Below, in pieces: positions 6,625-13,657 of a DNA stretch of 17,529 nucleotides; the stretch's first letter is position 1; every line of letters starts with the position of its first letter. The notes beneath the pieces are model-generated. The model saw only the letters and a list, made by a program, of their open reading frames with translations, did not search any database and was not told where the DNA came from. The stretch comes from CAYVQU01 sp964453155. GTDB taxonomy: Bacteria; Chloroflexota; Anaerolineae; Anaerolineales; UBA11858. Position numbers and translations under genes: made by a program. The stretch lies in NCBI GenBank assembly GCA_964453155.1, contig CAYVQU010000105.1:1-17529 (forward strand), given 5' to 3'.

Positions 6625-7089
6625 TTATGAATTTGCTAAGACGATAATTTTATCTAGGCCGTTCTCAATTAGCCGCTCAATTTCAGTGGCGGTTTCCTCG
6701 AATTTTTCAGCTCCGCGCCGATAGGGATCATCTACATCGTAACCGGGGCTGATCATTTCGGTAAGCAAAAATGTTTTCGATTTCTTGGTGGGAAATTCAA
6801 TGCGCAATGCCTCTTTATGGCCCTGCTCCATTGTTAATATCAGATCTGCTTTTTCCATAATTTCGGTGGTTACAACCCGAGAGCGGTGTCGGCTGGTATC
6901 CAACCCGAGGGCAGCCATTGCGGCCTGACCATCTTGGGGAGCGGGGACACCATCCCTTGCCCAGGTACCGGCTGAAGAAGTCTCAAATTGATCGGCGAGG
7001 CCGCGGTCGGCTATTTTTTGTCTAAAAAGAGCTTCCGCCATCGGTGACCGAGCGATATTAGCAGTGCAAACGAATAGTATGTGTTTCAT
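6625..7089 (-). CDS. Low-molecular-weight protein tyrosine phosphatase
   Basis: A 154-residue cytosolic phosphatase. The P-loop CTANIARS (8-15) is the C-x5-R-S signature, with nucleophile C8 and phosphate-binding R14. The general-acid loop is D121-PYRRG. The canonical MKHILFVC N-terminus sets the start at 7089; a longer frame back to 7155 would run 59 bases into the upstream gene. The start is 7 bases after the stop of the glycoside-hydrolase-like gene, so it is the last gene of that operon. In exopolysaccharide clusters, Wzb-like members dephosphorylate the tyrosine kinase that controls chain export. No such kinase is visible here. An arginine-phosphatase activity (YwlE-like) is the main alternative. 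Confidence 0.9.
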   Translation of the reverse strand: MKHILFVCTANIARSPMAEALFRQKIADRGLADQFETSSAGTWARDGVPAPQDGQAAMAALGLDTSRHRSRVVTTEIMEKADLILTMEQGHKEALRIEFPTKKSKTFLLTEMISPGYDVDDPYRRGAEKFEETATEIERLIENGLDKIIVLANS

Positions 7090-7096
7090 GATTATA

Positions 7097-8251
7097 TTAG
7101 GGGGTCCGATCTTGTACAAAATTTCGAAATGCCATCCCGATATCTGTAATGGCATCAGCTTGAATATTGGCTAAGTTTGAGGTTTCATATAAAGGGTCAT
7201 ATAAACTGAACCAGGCCCACCGTTGAACCAGACGATTCTCATCGGCCGGATAACCAATCTCGGCATCGGTGGCGGTATCCAGCCAGGTGAAGGTATCCAC
7301 CAGGTATTGGGCCACGATTTCGGGGGTGTAGCCATATTCAGGAGGCAGCAAGATCCCATATTCGGTGATCGCTAATGGCGTGTTTTGGTAACCATTCTCA
7401 GCCATCCACGTACGGAAATTGAGGATGTGATCCTTGAAATATTCCACGCTGCCCACATCTTCGGGTTCATACAGCATCCCGCCGTCTGGGGCATAAATGC
7501 CAACCGGAATTTCAGCCCCCCAATTGCCACCTTCCTCGCGCAGGACAAACCCGTGGAGAGTCCACCAATCCACCGGCATCGGTTCGTTATACAATGCTTC
7601 ATAAATGTCAATCACTCGGTCCAGGTAGGCCAGACGGAGGGGCGTACCTTGAGTAACCCCAGCAACGGCAACCTTGGCAGTCGGATCGGCCTCCTTGAGT
7701 AAATAATAGACATCATGATAAACCTGAGCATACTCCTCGGGGACTACTTTGTCCTGCCAGATATTATCGGGCTCGTTGCCTACAATCCATACGTTGCCGG
7801 GATAGCGAGCCGCCAACCAAGACAGGGCTTCTTTGGTGGGGTACATGCAGCCGCGTCCCAGGCGGATCATTTGCCAGTGTTCGGGTAATTCGGTAGGATA
7901 CCGCTTCAAAATCCGCCAATCGACATACCATCCGGCCCCTAATCGGCGGGCCCAGGTTTCTGAATCGCGGGAGGAGGTGAGGCCGTACCCGGCCCGAGCT
8001 GATAATTGATCCCATTCAAAAAGTGGGAGGGTTTCCTCTACCGTTTTTTCGCCATCAACACCATATGCAGCCCGACTGGGCGGGGGCGGATTACTGGGTG
8101 GGGGCGTTTGTTCGCGAATATCAGCTTCAGCGATTCGGCAGCCGGGCCCAAAAGGAGGCGGAAAAACCTGCAAATCCGATTTTAAACCAACAATGATTAT
8201 GACCAATGAACTAACTATAAGCAGGCTAGCAAATGCAGTTCCTCGTTTCAT
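7097..8251 (-). CDS. Membrane-anchored glycoside-hydrolase-like TIM-barrel protein
   Basis: A 384-residue exported protein. An N-terminal hydrophobic segment (about 6-22 from ATG 8251) is a signal or membrane anchor, followed by a proline-rich linker and a (beta/alpha)8-type domain. Two glutamates sit where clan GH-A enzymes keep their catalytic pair: E160 in VGNEPDN (acid/base, with the preceding Asn) and E297 in ITEYGI (nucleophile). I cannot assign a GH family; GH39-like or Asl1-like glycosyl hydrolases are the nearest memory. I chose ATG 8251 over 8320 because GGGAG lies upstream and the longer version would overlap the transferase gene by 67 bases and mask the signal peptide. It sits 2 bases after the glycosyltransferase fusion, so it may trim or process the glycan made by this operon. 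Confidence 0.75.
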   Translation of the reverse strand: MKRGTAFASLLIVSSLVIIIVGLKSDLQVFPPPFGPGCRIAEADIREQTPPPSNPPPPSRAAYGVDGEKTVEETLPLFEWDQLSARAGYGLTSSRDSETWARRLGAGWYVDWRILKRYPTELPEHWQMIRLGRGCMYPTKEALSWLAARYPGNVWIVGNEPDNIWQDKVVPEEYAQVYHDVYYLLKEADPTAKVAVAGVTQGTPLRLAYLDRVIDIYEALYNEPMPVDWWTLHGFVLREEGGNWGAEIPVGIYAPDGGMLYEPEDVGSVEYFKDHILNFRTWMAENGYQNTPLAITEYGILLPPEYGYTPEIVAQYLVDTFTWLDTATDAEIGYPADENRLVQRWAWFSLYDPLYETSNLANIQADAITDIGMAFRNFVQDRTP

Positions 8252-8253
8252 GG

Positions 8254-9852
8254 TTAAAACGCTCCCTTTCCAGAAATTACCGCCGGGATGGTGCGCAAGA
8301 TGATGGCAATATCTTTCCAAAACGAATAATTATCAATATAGTCAATTTCTAAAGCTAAACGGGCGGTCATATCCAATTCGCCGCGCCCGTTAATTTGCAT
8401 GGGGCCGGTCAACCCCGGTTTGACGACCAGCCGCCGGCGCTGGTGATCATTATACTTGGCAACGATCCAGGTTTCTTCAGGCCGGGGACCAACGATACTC
8501 ATTTCACCGCGCAAGATGTTCCAAAATTGGGGGATTTCATCGAAACTCCAGCGCCGAATCAGGCGCCCCACCGACGTGACGCGGGGGTCGGCAGGGATCT
8601 TATAAACCGGTCCTGCCAAGGGGTTCTGTTCTAAAACGGTTTCCACCTGATTTTCGGCACCCTGATACATCGTCCGCAGTTTTTTTACCTGAAAGGGTTT
8701 GCCGTTTTCGCCACTACGAGCCTGTGAAAAAACCACCGGCCCAGGGCTGGTCAGTTTAATGGCTACGGCACAGACGGTAAAAATTGGCAGAAATATCAGC
8801 ATGCCAATCACGGCTCCAACGATATCTAAAACCCGTTTGAAAAAGCGTTCAACCGGCGATAAGCCAGTATATGTGCGTGGTTGGGTGCGCGGCGGAAAAA
8901 TCAGACCATAAGCCAACCCAAAACCTAAAGCCCCAGCCCGGAGCAACACCATGGGGAGGATGATGGGCCACAGGCCAGGATCGGTTGGCAGTAAATGCCG
9001 CATAAACGGGCCAGTTGAGGCCAAAAATAGGAGCAAGAAAATCAGGACCAGCCACCACGCCCAGGCCCCCAAAAAAGTTAAGCCCACACAGCCTAAGACC
9101 GCTGCCAGGAACAGTATTTGCCACCGTAAAGTAGGCGGCGTATGAGAATCTTGGAACGTTTTCTCCGGCAACCAGCGCAGCATAAAGGCTTTCCAATAAC
9201 CAATTCCAAATTTTCGCTGACCGTATTCCTTAAAATTGACATCATGGATATGGAATACTTCAGCCTTGGGAACAAATACCAATTGATAGCCTTTGCGAGC
9301 CAAACGGAAAGATAGCTCTTGATCTTCTACGGAGGGCACCGCGAAGGCGCTATCAAAACCTCCATTTTCCAGGAAAACCGCGCGGCGATAGGCGGCCGAA
9401 TAGGTATCAATGAAGTCGATCCGCTCCTGACGGGCCATCCGCAAATACTTAAAGCCGTATTCTTGCTGCACAAAGCGCGGGACAAGCTGGGATTGATCGG
9501 TTTTATAGGTGCCTTTGGCCCCCACAATTTCGGGATTGGCAAAAGGCTGGATCAGATGTTTTAACCATTCAGGGGAGGGTATACAATCGGCATCGGTAAA
9601 GGCCAGAATTTCCCCCGTAGCCGCTTGGGCTCCGGTATTGCGGGCGGCAGCCGGACCAGCATTTGCTTGTCTGATGACGCGCACACCCAATTTTTCACCG
9701 ATTTCGGCTGTTTCATCAGTAGATCCGTCATCGACTAGGATTACCTCGAAAGAGGTGTCAATTTTTTGCTGCTGACAGGCACGCAAACAGTGCTCAATAT
9801 TTTGGGCTGCGTCTTTGGCAGGAACGATGATCGAAATCAGGGCCGGTTCCAT
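8254..9852 (-). CDS. GT2 glycosyltransferase fused to a polyprenyl-phosphate sugar-1-phosphate transferase
   Basis: A 532-residue two-domain inner-membrane enzyme. Residues 1-230 form a GT-A family 2 glycosyltransferase: DDGS (41-44), the metal-binding DAD (87-89), and the catalytic-region ED in VEDQELSFR (176-177). Residues about 245-320 are hydrophobic, with two or three membrane segments. Residues about 333-532 are a complete bacterial sugar transferase of the WbaP/PglC/WcaJ monotopic type: an RVLDIVGAVIG re-entrant helix, SPGP at 369-372, the catalytic D438-E439 in SFDEIPQFW, and GPRP (455-458). Monotopic transferases start lipid-linked glycans by loading the first sugar phosphate on undecaprenyl phosphate, and a GT2 normally adds later sugars. 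One protein could therefore do both steps. It overlaps the upstream flippase-like gene by 16 bases, which suggests translational coupling. Confidence 0.9.
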   Translation of the reverse strand: MEPALISIIVPAKDAAQNIEHCLRACQQQKIDTSFEVILVDDGSTDETAEIGEKLGVRVIRQANAGPAAARNTGAQAATGEILAFTDADCIPSPEWLKHLIQPFANPEIVGAKGTYKTDQSQLVPRFVQQEYGFKYLRMARQERIDFIDTYSAAYRRAVFLENGGFDSAFAVPSVEDQELSFRLARKGYQLVFVPKAEVFHIHDVNFKEYGQRKFGIGYWKAFMLRWLPEKTFQDSHTPPTLRWQILFLAAVLGCVGLTFLGAWAWWLVLIFLLLFLASTGPFMRHLLPTDPGLWPIILPMVLLRAGALGFGLAYGLIFPPRTQPRTYTGLSPVERFFKRVLDIVGAVIGMLIFLPIFTVCAVAIKLTSPGPVVFSQARSGENGKPFQVKKLRTMYQGAENQVETVLEQNPLAGPVYKIPADPRVTSVGRLIRRWSFDEIPQFWNILRGEMSIVGPRPEETWIVAKYNDHQRRRLVVKPGLTGPMQINGRGELDMTARLALEIDYIDNYSFWKDIAIILRTIPAVISGKGAF

Positions 9853-10835
9853 AATGATCCAAGTTTACCGCGGAGGTCCACAGAGAACAACAGGGCAAAT
9901 CCAGCGGCGATAAGGGGCGTCAGGGTCACGATGGCATGCAGCAAAATAGCGAACGCAATCGCATCTTCAGGATGGGTGCCAAAGGGGGCCACTCCCAATT
10001 GGGCAAAGAAATAGAAGGGACCCACATTCCCGGGCATCAGCGCGGGCAAAACACCGATGTAAATTAATACCACCACTAGGCCCCCGGCCGACATCGGCAG
10101 TTCCAAGCCCAAACCTTGAAAAAGGAGTTGGTTCGTTACCCACATCACCAGCCAGATGATGAGTGTAAAGCCCACCGCTGGTAATATCAAGCGGGGGTTT
10201 CGCAACCACAAACTACTGGTGACCAACTGATCTACTAACCGGATCATTTTTTGAACAAATGGATGGGATCGACCGGGAATTCGGGTTTTTATGAACCCCC
10301 ATAAGGCGGGGCCTACAGAAATCAACCCCAACAATCCAACTCCGGCCAATAGGCTGAGCGGTAATAATCCAGTTCGAACCCATAAGGCTCGCTCAACAGG
10401 AAGATAGGGGCTAACGCCCAAGGCTATCACTGTCATGGCAATCAGGTCCAAGAATTTTTCAAGAGCCAGGGCCGCGGTTACTTCGGGTAACCGGTCGGTT
10501 TGATCGGTGCTGAGATACCCGATGCGAATGACATCCCCGGCCCGCGATGGTAATAATATATTGATGGCCTGCCCTAAGAAGAAAGCTTCAGCGGCTTTAC
10601 GGAATGAAACCGGCGCCTGAAAATTTCGAAGCAAAAGATAAGAACGACCAATCTTTAGAAACAACCCACCTAAAACTGCTCCGATCACAATTAACAACCA
10701 TAGCCCACTAATCTGATCTAGGCTGGTCGTTAATTGGGTCCAATCTACACCCCAAAAAGAGAGAATCAAAAACGCCACTCCGATCAGAATCTTGAACAGA
10801 TTGAGATAAGAGCGGCGCGCGCGGGTAGCCATCAT
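9837..10835 (-). CDS. Flippase-like integral membrane protein (AglD/YbhN, LPG-synthase TM family)
   Basis: A 332-residue polytopic inner-membrane protein with about 7-8 hydrophobic segments. It carries the family's markers: GQAINILLPSRAGDVIR (88-104), an EK pair at 126-127, and MPGNVGPFYFF (267-277), comparable to the conserved PxNxG segment near the last helices. Members (AglD2, YbhN, the membrane part of MprF) are proposed to move or attach lipid-linked groups. Its place directly before a lipid-linked sugar transferase supports a role in handling polyprenyl-linked intermediates. No Shine-Dalgarno is obvious; two Met codons in tandem leave a 1-codon uncertainty in the start. The gene follows a lipoprotein gene by 46 bases. 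Confidence 0.8.
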   Translation of the reverse strand: MMATRARRSYLNLFKILIGVAFLILSFWGVDWTQLTTSLDQISGLWLLIVIGAVLGGLFLKIGRSYLLLRNFQAPVSFRKAAEAFFLGQAINILLPSRAGDVIRIGYLSTDQTDRLPEVTAALALEKFLDLIAMTVIALGVSPYLPVERALWVRTGLLPLSLLAGVGLLGLISVGPALWGFIKTRIPGRSHPFVQKMIRLVDQLVTSSLWLRNPRLILPAVGFTLIIWLVMWVTNQLLFQGLGLELPMSAGGLVVVLIYIGVLPALMPGNVGPFYFFAQLGVAPFGTHPEDAIAFAILLHAIVTLTPLIAAGFALLFSVDLRGKLGSLWNRP

Positions 10836-10881
10836 GCGCTGAATTTTATCAAAAAATCAGCGTAAAGGGAGTATTTTCAAA

Positions 10882-11337
10882 TTATTCAGGCCCAACTAAC
10901 TCTACCCAAAATTCCCAATTGCAGGTCCCTTCCACTTCTACATCAAAAACATATTCACCGGGGATATATTCAAAGGGTGGAACCGGCGATTCTGGATCAC
11001 GTTCAACATAATCATGCGGGCCAGGCCAGGCCGCAAAAAAAATTGTTCCGCCGGGGGCTGCGGCCAGGGCTTCGTTAGCATTCAACATTCGCAGGATAAA
11101 CATATCACAATCTTGACGATAGAAAACGTTTATGGCCGCTGGTGATTTTAGTGAAACTGCCTCTGTTGTTTGTGATGTCTGCCCAAATAAGTGGAGTATT
11201 TCCCCTTCTGGTAAAGGTGTTTGCTCAATAGCCCCACTCTCTTCATTCACAATCTCTTGATCAGAACTTGCACACCCCCCGAAAACTAATACCAACATCA
11301 AAAAAAATAACCATACCGAATAGCGATTAGATCTCAT
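10882..11337 (-). CDS. Small lipoprotein, cassette 2 (paralogue of the one at 16272-16709)
   Basis: A 151-residue predicted lipoprotein: charged start, hydrophobic core, and lipid-accepting C22 in VFGGC. The exported part ends with FEYIPGEYVFDVEVEG...CNWEFWVELVGPE. It lines up with the lipoprotein at 16272-16709 over its whole C-terminal half, sharing F-x-Y-I-x-GEY, WE-x-WV and an upstream N-E/V-LA-x-x-P-x-G-x-x-x-FA pattern. Aromatic, beta-like spacing suggests a small all-beta domain. GAGAGG about 6 bases before the ATG supports the start. It follows a secreted-protein gene across a strong terminator and precedes the flippase gene. The family is not recognised. Confidence 0.75.
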   Translation of the reverse strand: MRSNRYSVWLFFLMLVLVFGGCASSDQEIVNEESGAIEQTPLPEGEILHLFGQTSQTTEAVSLKSPAAINVFYRQDCDMFILRMLNANEALAAAPGGTIFFAAWPGPHDYVERDPESPVPPFEYIPGEYVFDVEVEGTCNWEFWVELVGPE

Positions 11338-11372
11338 CAGTGCCTCTCAATTCAATCCAAAGTACTGTTAAT

Positions 11373-11411
11373 AAAAATAGGACTGAGCAATTATATCTCA
11401 GTCCTATTTTT
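11373..11411. terminator. Strong intrinsic terminator after secreted protein 2
   Basis: A perfect 15-pair stem (11373-11387 with 11397-11411) with a 9-base loop, A-rich on the left and T-rich on the right. It begins 18 bases beyond the secreted-protein stop on the minus strand and would also work from the other side. It separates that gene from the downstream lipoprotein and operon, so both sets can be expressed at different levels. Confidence 0.9.
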
Positions 11412-11428
11412 ACTTAAGTTCTTCCAGT

Positions 11429-11827
11429 TTAGAAGCCTTGAGCTTGTAAAATTGAGGTCACTGTGATGATGCCACACACTTGATTACCATCAACGTAGGT
11501 GCCAGAAACCTGATGCCATTTACCATCACCACCCAAGAAATAGAGCGCCACATTTCTGTAGCTACCAGTGAAAGGTACACAGACCTCAGTCGCGACACCA
11601 TCCTTGGTCGTAGCCAGGACCGGACCAGAAGCAGCTTCCCAGCCGGTTTGAGCTGCATCAGGAAGGAGTATGTTTAGAGCAGGGGGCAATGCAACCACCC
11701 CGCCATCACCAGATTTGACGAAAGGCTGCGTCCCTTGTTCGGCAGGGCCAGCCCAGGCACCAGAAACGCTCAATAAAGAAATAAGCAAAACGGCGCCAAC
11801 GAGGACGAGTAATTTAGTCTTTTTCAT
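11429..11827 (-). CDS. Small secreted protein, cassette 2 (paralogue of the one at 17040-17462)
   Basis: A 132-residue exported protein of unknown function. Residues 1-26 are a classical signal peptide ending SVSGAWA|G. The mature part contains EVCVPF, a GKWHQVSGTY segment and QVCGIITV, giving two cysteines (in VCVP and VCG) that could form one disulfide. The signal peptide is nearly identical in pattern to that of the secreted protein at 17040-17462 (LVGAV-LISLL--SGAWAG), and the C-terminal third also lines up (VC-P, W-Q, C--VTV). AAAGGAGA lies about 6 bases before the ATG, a strong start. It has its own promoter and a strong terminator, so it may be produced in excess over its neighbours. 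Confidence 0.75.
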   Translation of the reverse strand: MKKTKLLVLVGAVLLISLLSVSGAWAGPAEQGTQPFVKSGDGGVVALPPALNILLPDAAQTGWEAASGPVLATTKDGVATEVCVPFTGSYRNVALYFLGGDGKWHQVSGTYVDGNQVCGIITVTSILQAQGF

Positions 11828-11874
11828 AAGTATCTCCTTTGTAAGAATTAAATGCTTTTGCGGTTTACGGCTAT

Positions 11875-11915
11875 ATTATATACACTTGAACAATTCGATC
11901 GTCCTAAAATCGTCC
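11875..11915 (-). promoter_or_regulatory. Promoter with tandem GGACGAT direct repeats
   Basis: On the minus strand a TATAAT -10 box (11875-11880) lies about 50 bases before the secreted-protein start. The place of the -35 box (11898-11903) is taken by GGACGAT (11898-11904), and a second GGACGAT lies one helical turn upstream (11909-11915, 11-base period). A poor -35 overlapped by helically phased direct repeats is the arrangement of an activator-dependent promoter. No regulator gene is nearby to link with it. Confidence 0.45.
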
Positions 11916-11926
11916 GAGTTTCTCAG

Positions 11927-12094
11927 TTTATCGCTGAAAAATGGTAATGGTCAGGAGCATTTTAAACAAAAACAGAGAAAACCACGAAGGGCACGAAGAA
12001 ACACAAAGATTTGTGATCCTTGGTGTTCTTTGTAGTTAATTTGGGTTGATTTTGAAAGATTCAAGATCGTTTTTACCCGTACATTTATCGCTGA
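11927..12094. repeat. ACGAAG-type inverted repeat bracketed by 11-bp direct repeats
   Basis: The left arm around 11980-11999 (ACCACGAAGGGCACGAAG) and the right arm 12019-12038 (CTTGGTGTTCTTTGTAGTT) are imperfect inverse complements built on CACGAAG-like units, with several G-T positions. Outside them, TTTATCGCTGA occurs identically at 11927-11937 and 12084-12094. The CACGAAG repeat type is familiar from other environmental bacterial genomes. It lies between the GT-C gene stop and the promoter of the second secreted protein and may end the upstream transcript. Confidence 0.55.
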
Positions 12095-12112
12095 CAATTG
12101 GGCAGTTTTGAG

Positions 12113-13657
12113 CTATTCAGGGTCACAAACCAAAAATTGGTCTTGATCAAAATAGGTCTCACAAATTGGGTGAGAATTTTGGATTTTGATGCTCTGGACC
12201 ACACAATTTGCACAATTTTCTTTGGGGATCAATTCGACATCCGGATAGATATGCTGAATTGTATCCACATACCACGGCTCACCTAACAACGGGTAGCTAA
12301 TTACTTTTAGATCCGGTCGCAGCCCTAAAGCAAAATGAAAATACCAAAGCACGAAAACGTCTTCATCTATGGATGATAGCACAATGGCATCAGGGGGAGC
12401 CGTGGTCAGAACAGCCTCACCAAAATCTTCAGCACGGGTATCCTGGCTGGCATCAACCTGCTGGTAGTGCGAATAACTATTAACCGCGATCATCCCGATC
12501 GCAACCAGCCCGATCAATGGAGATAGCCACTGCCGGTAGCGGGTTTGCGCGCTCATTTCAAACGCTTGCTGCAGGCCCAAGCCAAGCCACAAGGCAAATG
12601 CTAAAAACGCGGGAATCAGTAAGGCATAAGAATCGGACGAGGCATATCCAATCGCGAAAATTGAATAGACTAGAAACATCCAACCGGTAATCCAAAACAA
12701 TCGTTTTTGGCGCGGCTGACCATATAACAATCCAAAAATACCAACTGTCAAACCCACCAAGCCATATTGATCTAAGAGCCAACCTGCCAAATTTCGAAAC
12801 CGCGGCCAAATAAATTCTGGTGCGAGATTAAATACCCGGTCTTGGTACAACTCCCCTGAAAGCAACCACCAAAAACCTTCAAGATCGCTTGGGTTTCCCC
12901 AATTTACCGGCGAGCCTGATTTCGCCCGCAAAGGAATCAATCCATAAATTAACAAGCCAATAGCCAAGCCACCAATTCGACGGAAGAAAACAGACCAATC
13001 GATCCACTCGAGAGAAATGCTGCGCAGCTTTTCTTGATTGGGTTTGACAATACCCACCAAAACCCAAACTGGGAGAATAAAAACGATGGTTAGTTGATGT
13101 CCAAAAGCCAGTCCAAAAATCACCCCGCCTACCCAGTCAAACCAGCTTCGCTTATTGGGATCAAAATGACCGGTAAGGGGTGTCAACCATAACAGCACCA
13201 CCATAAAGAAGATGTGCAGCGTATATACTTCGGTGATAACCGCCTGAGACCAAAACAATGGAGAAAGCCCAAAAGCCAAACTAGCAACAAACGCCACAAA
13301 TCGGCGCTGCATTGGGGCCCCAGACACACTGCGGTGGGTCAGATCATAAAGCAATCTGACCGCGCATAAACCGCTAATCAAAGATAAAAGATTGGTACGG
13401 AAAGCCAACGAGCCAAAGGGCAAGGCTTGAAACAATTTTCCAAGCAACAGGTAAGTAGGGTATCCCGAGGGATGGGGCACCCCCCCGGTGGCAATGGCAG
13501 TAATAAAATCCCCCGCGTCGGCCCCGCGGTTTGCCCAGGTATATCCGGGAGCAATTGTGTTAGCGTAAAAAATGGCTACAATTACCAGCAATAACCAAGG
13601 TGAAGTCCCCAAAAAAATTACGTTTTGCTTTAGTTTTGATTTCATGGCATCTGCCAT
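12113..13657 (-). CDS. DUF2723 / GT-C family polytopic membrane glycosyltransferase-like protein
   Basis: A 514-residue inner-membrane protein with about 9-10 hydrophobic segments and a C-terminal soluble portion (from about 425). The N-terminal loop has DAGDF (47-51), the hallmark HPSGYP (62-67) and a following R-x-N-L (87-90), the signature of DUF2723 proteins related to GT-C protein O-mannosyltransferases. E143 in SQAVITEVYTL is a further conserved-looking acidic residue. GT-C enzymes use polyprenyl-phosphate sugars on the outer face of the membrane, so it probably decorates an exported glycan or protein. The start is either ATG 13657 or ATG 13645; the latter overlaps the upstream stop as ATGA, a typical coupled start, so the shorter form is quite possible. 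Confidence 0.85.
   Translation of the reverse strand: MADAMKSKLKQNVIFLGTSPWLLLVIVAIFYANTIAPGYTWANRGADAGDFITAIATGGVPHPSGYPTYLLLGKLFQALPFGSLAFRTNLLSLISGLCAVRLLYDLTHRSVSGAPMQRRFVAFVASLAFGLSPLFWSQAVITEVYTLHIFFMVVLLWLTPLTGHFDPNKRSWFDWVGGVIFGLAFGHQLTIVFILPVWVLVGIVKPNQEKLRSISLEWIDWSVFFRRIGGLAIGLLIYGLIPLRAKSGSPVNWGNPSDLEGFWWLLSGELYQDRVFNLAPEFIWPRFRNLAGWLLDQYGLVGLTVGIFGLLYGQPRQKRLFWITGWMFLVYSIFAIGYASSDSYALLIPAFLAFALWLGLGLQQAFEMSAQTRYRQWLSPLIGLVAIGMIAVNSYSHYQQVDASQDTRAEDFGEAVLTTAPPDAIVLSSIDEDVFVLWYFHFALGLRPDLKVISYPLLGEPWYVDTIQHIYPDVELIPKENCANCVVQSIKIQNSHPICETYFDQDQFLVCDPE

Noticed and set aside
7090..7155. Upstream start for the tyrosine phosphatase
   Set aside because: It precedes the canonical MKHILFVC N-terminus and runs into the upstream gene; it has no homologous character.
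8252..8320. Upstream start for the hydrolase-like gene
   Set aside because: It overlaps the transferase gene by 67 bases and hides the signal anchor; ATG 8251 with GGGAG upstream is better.
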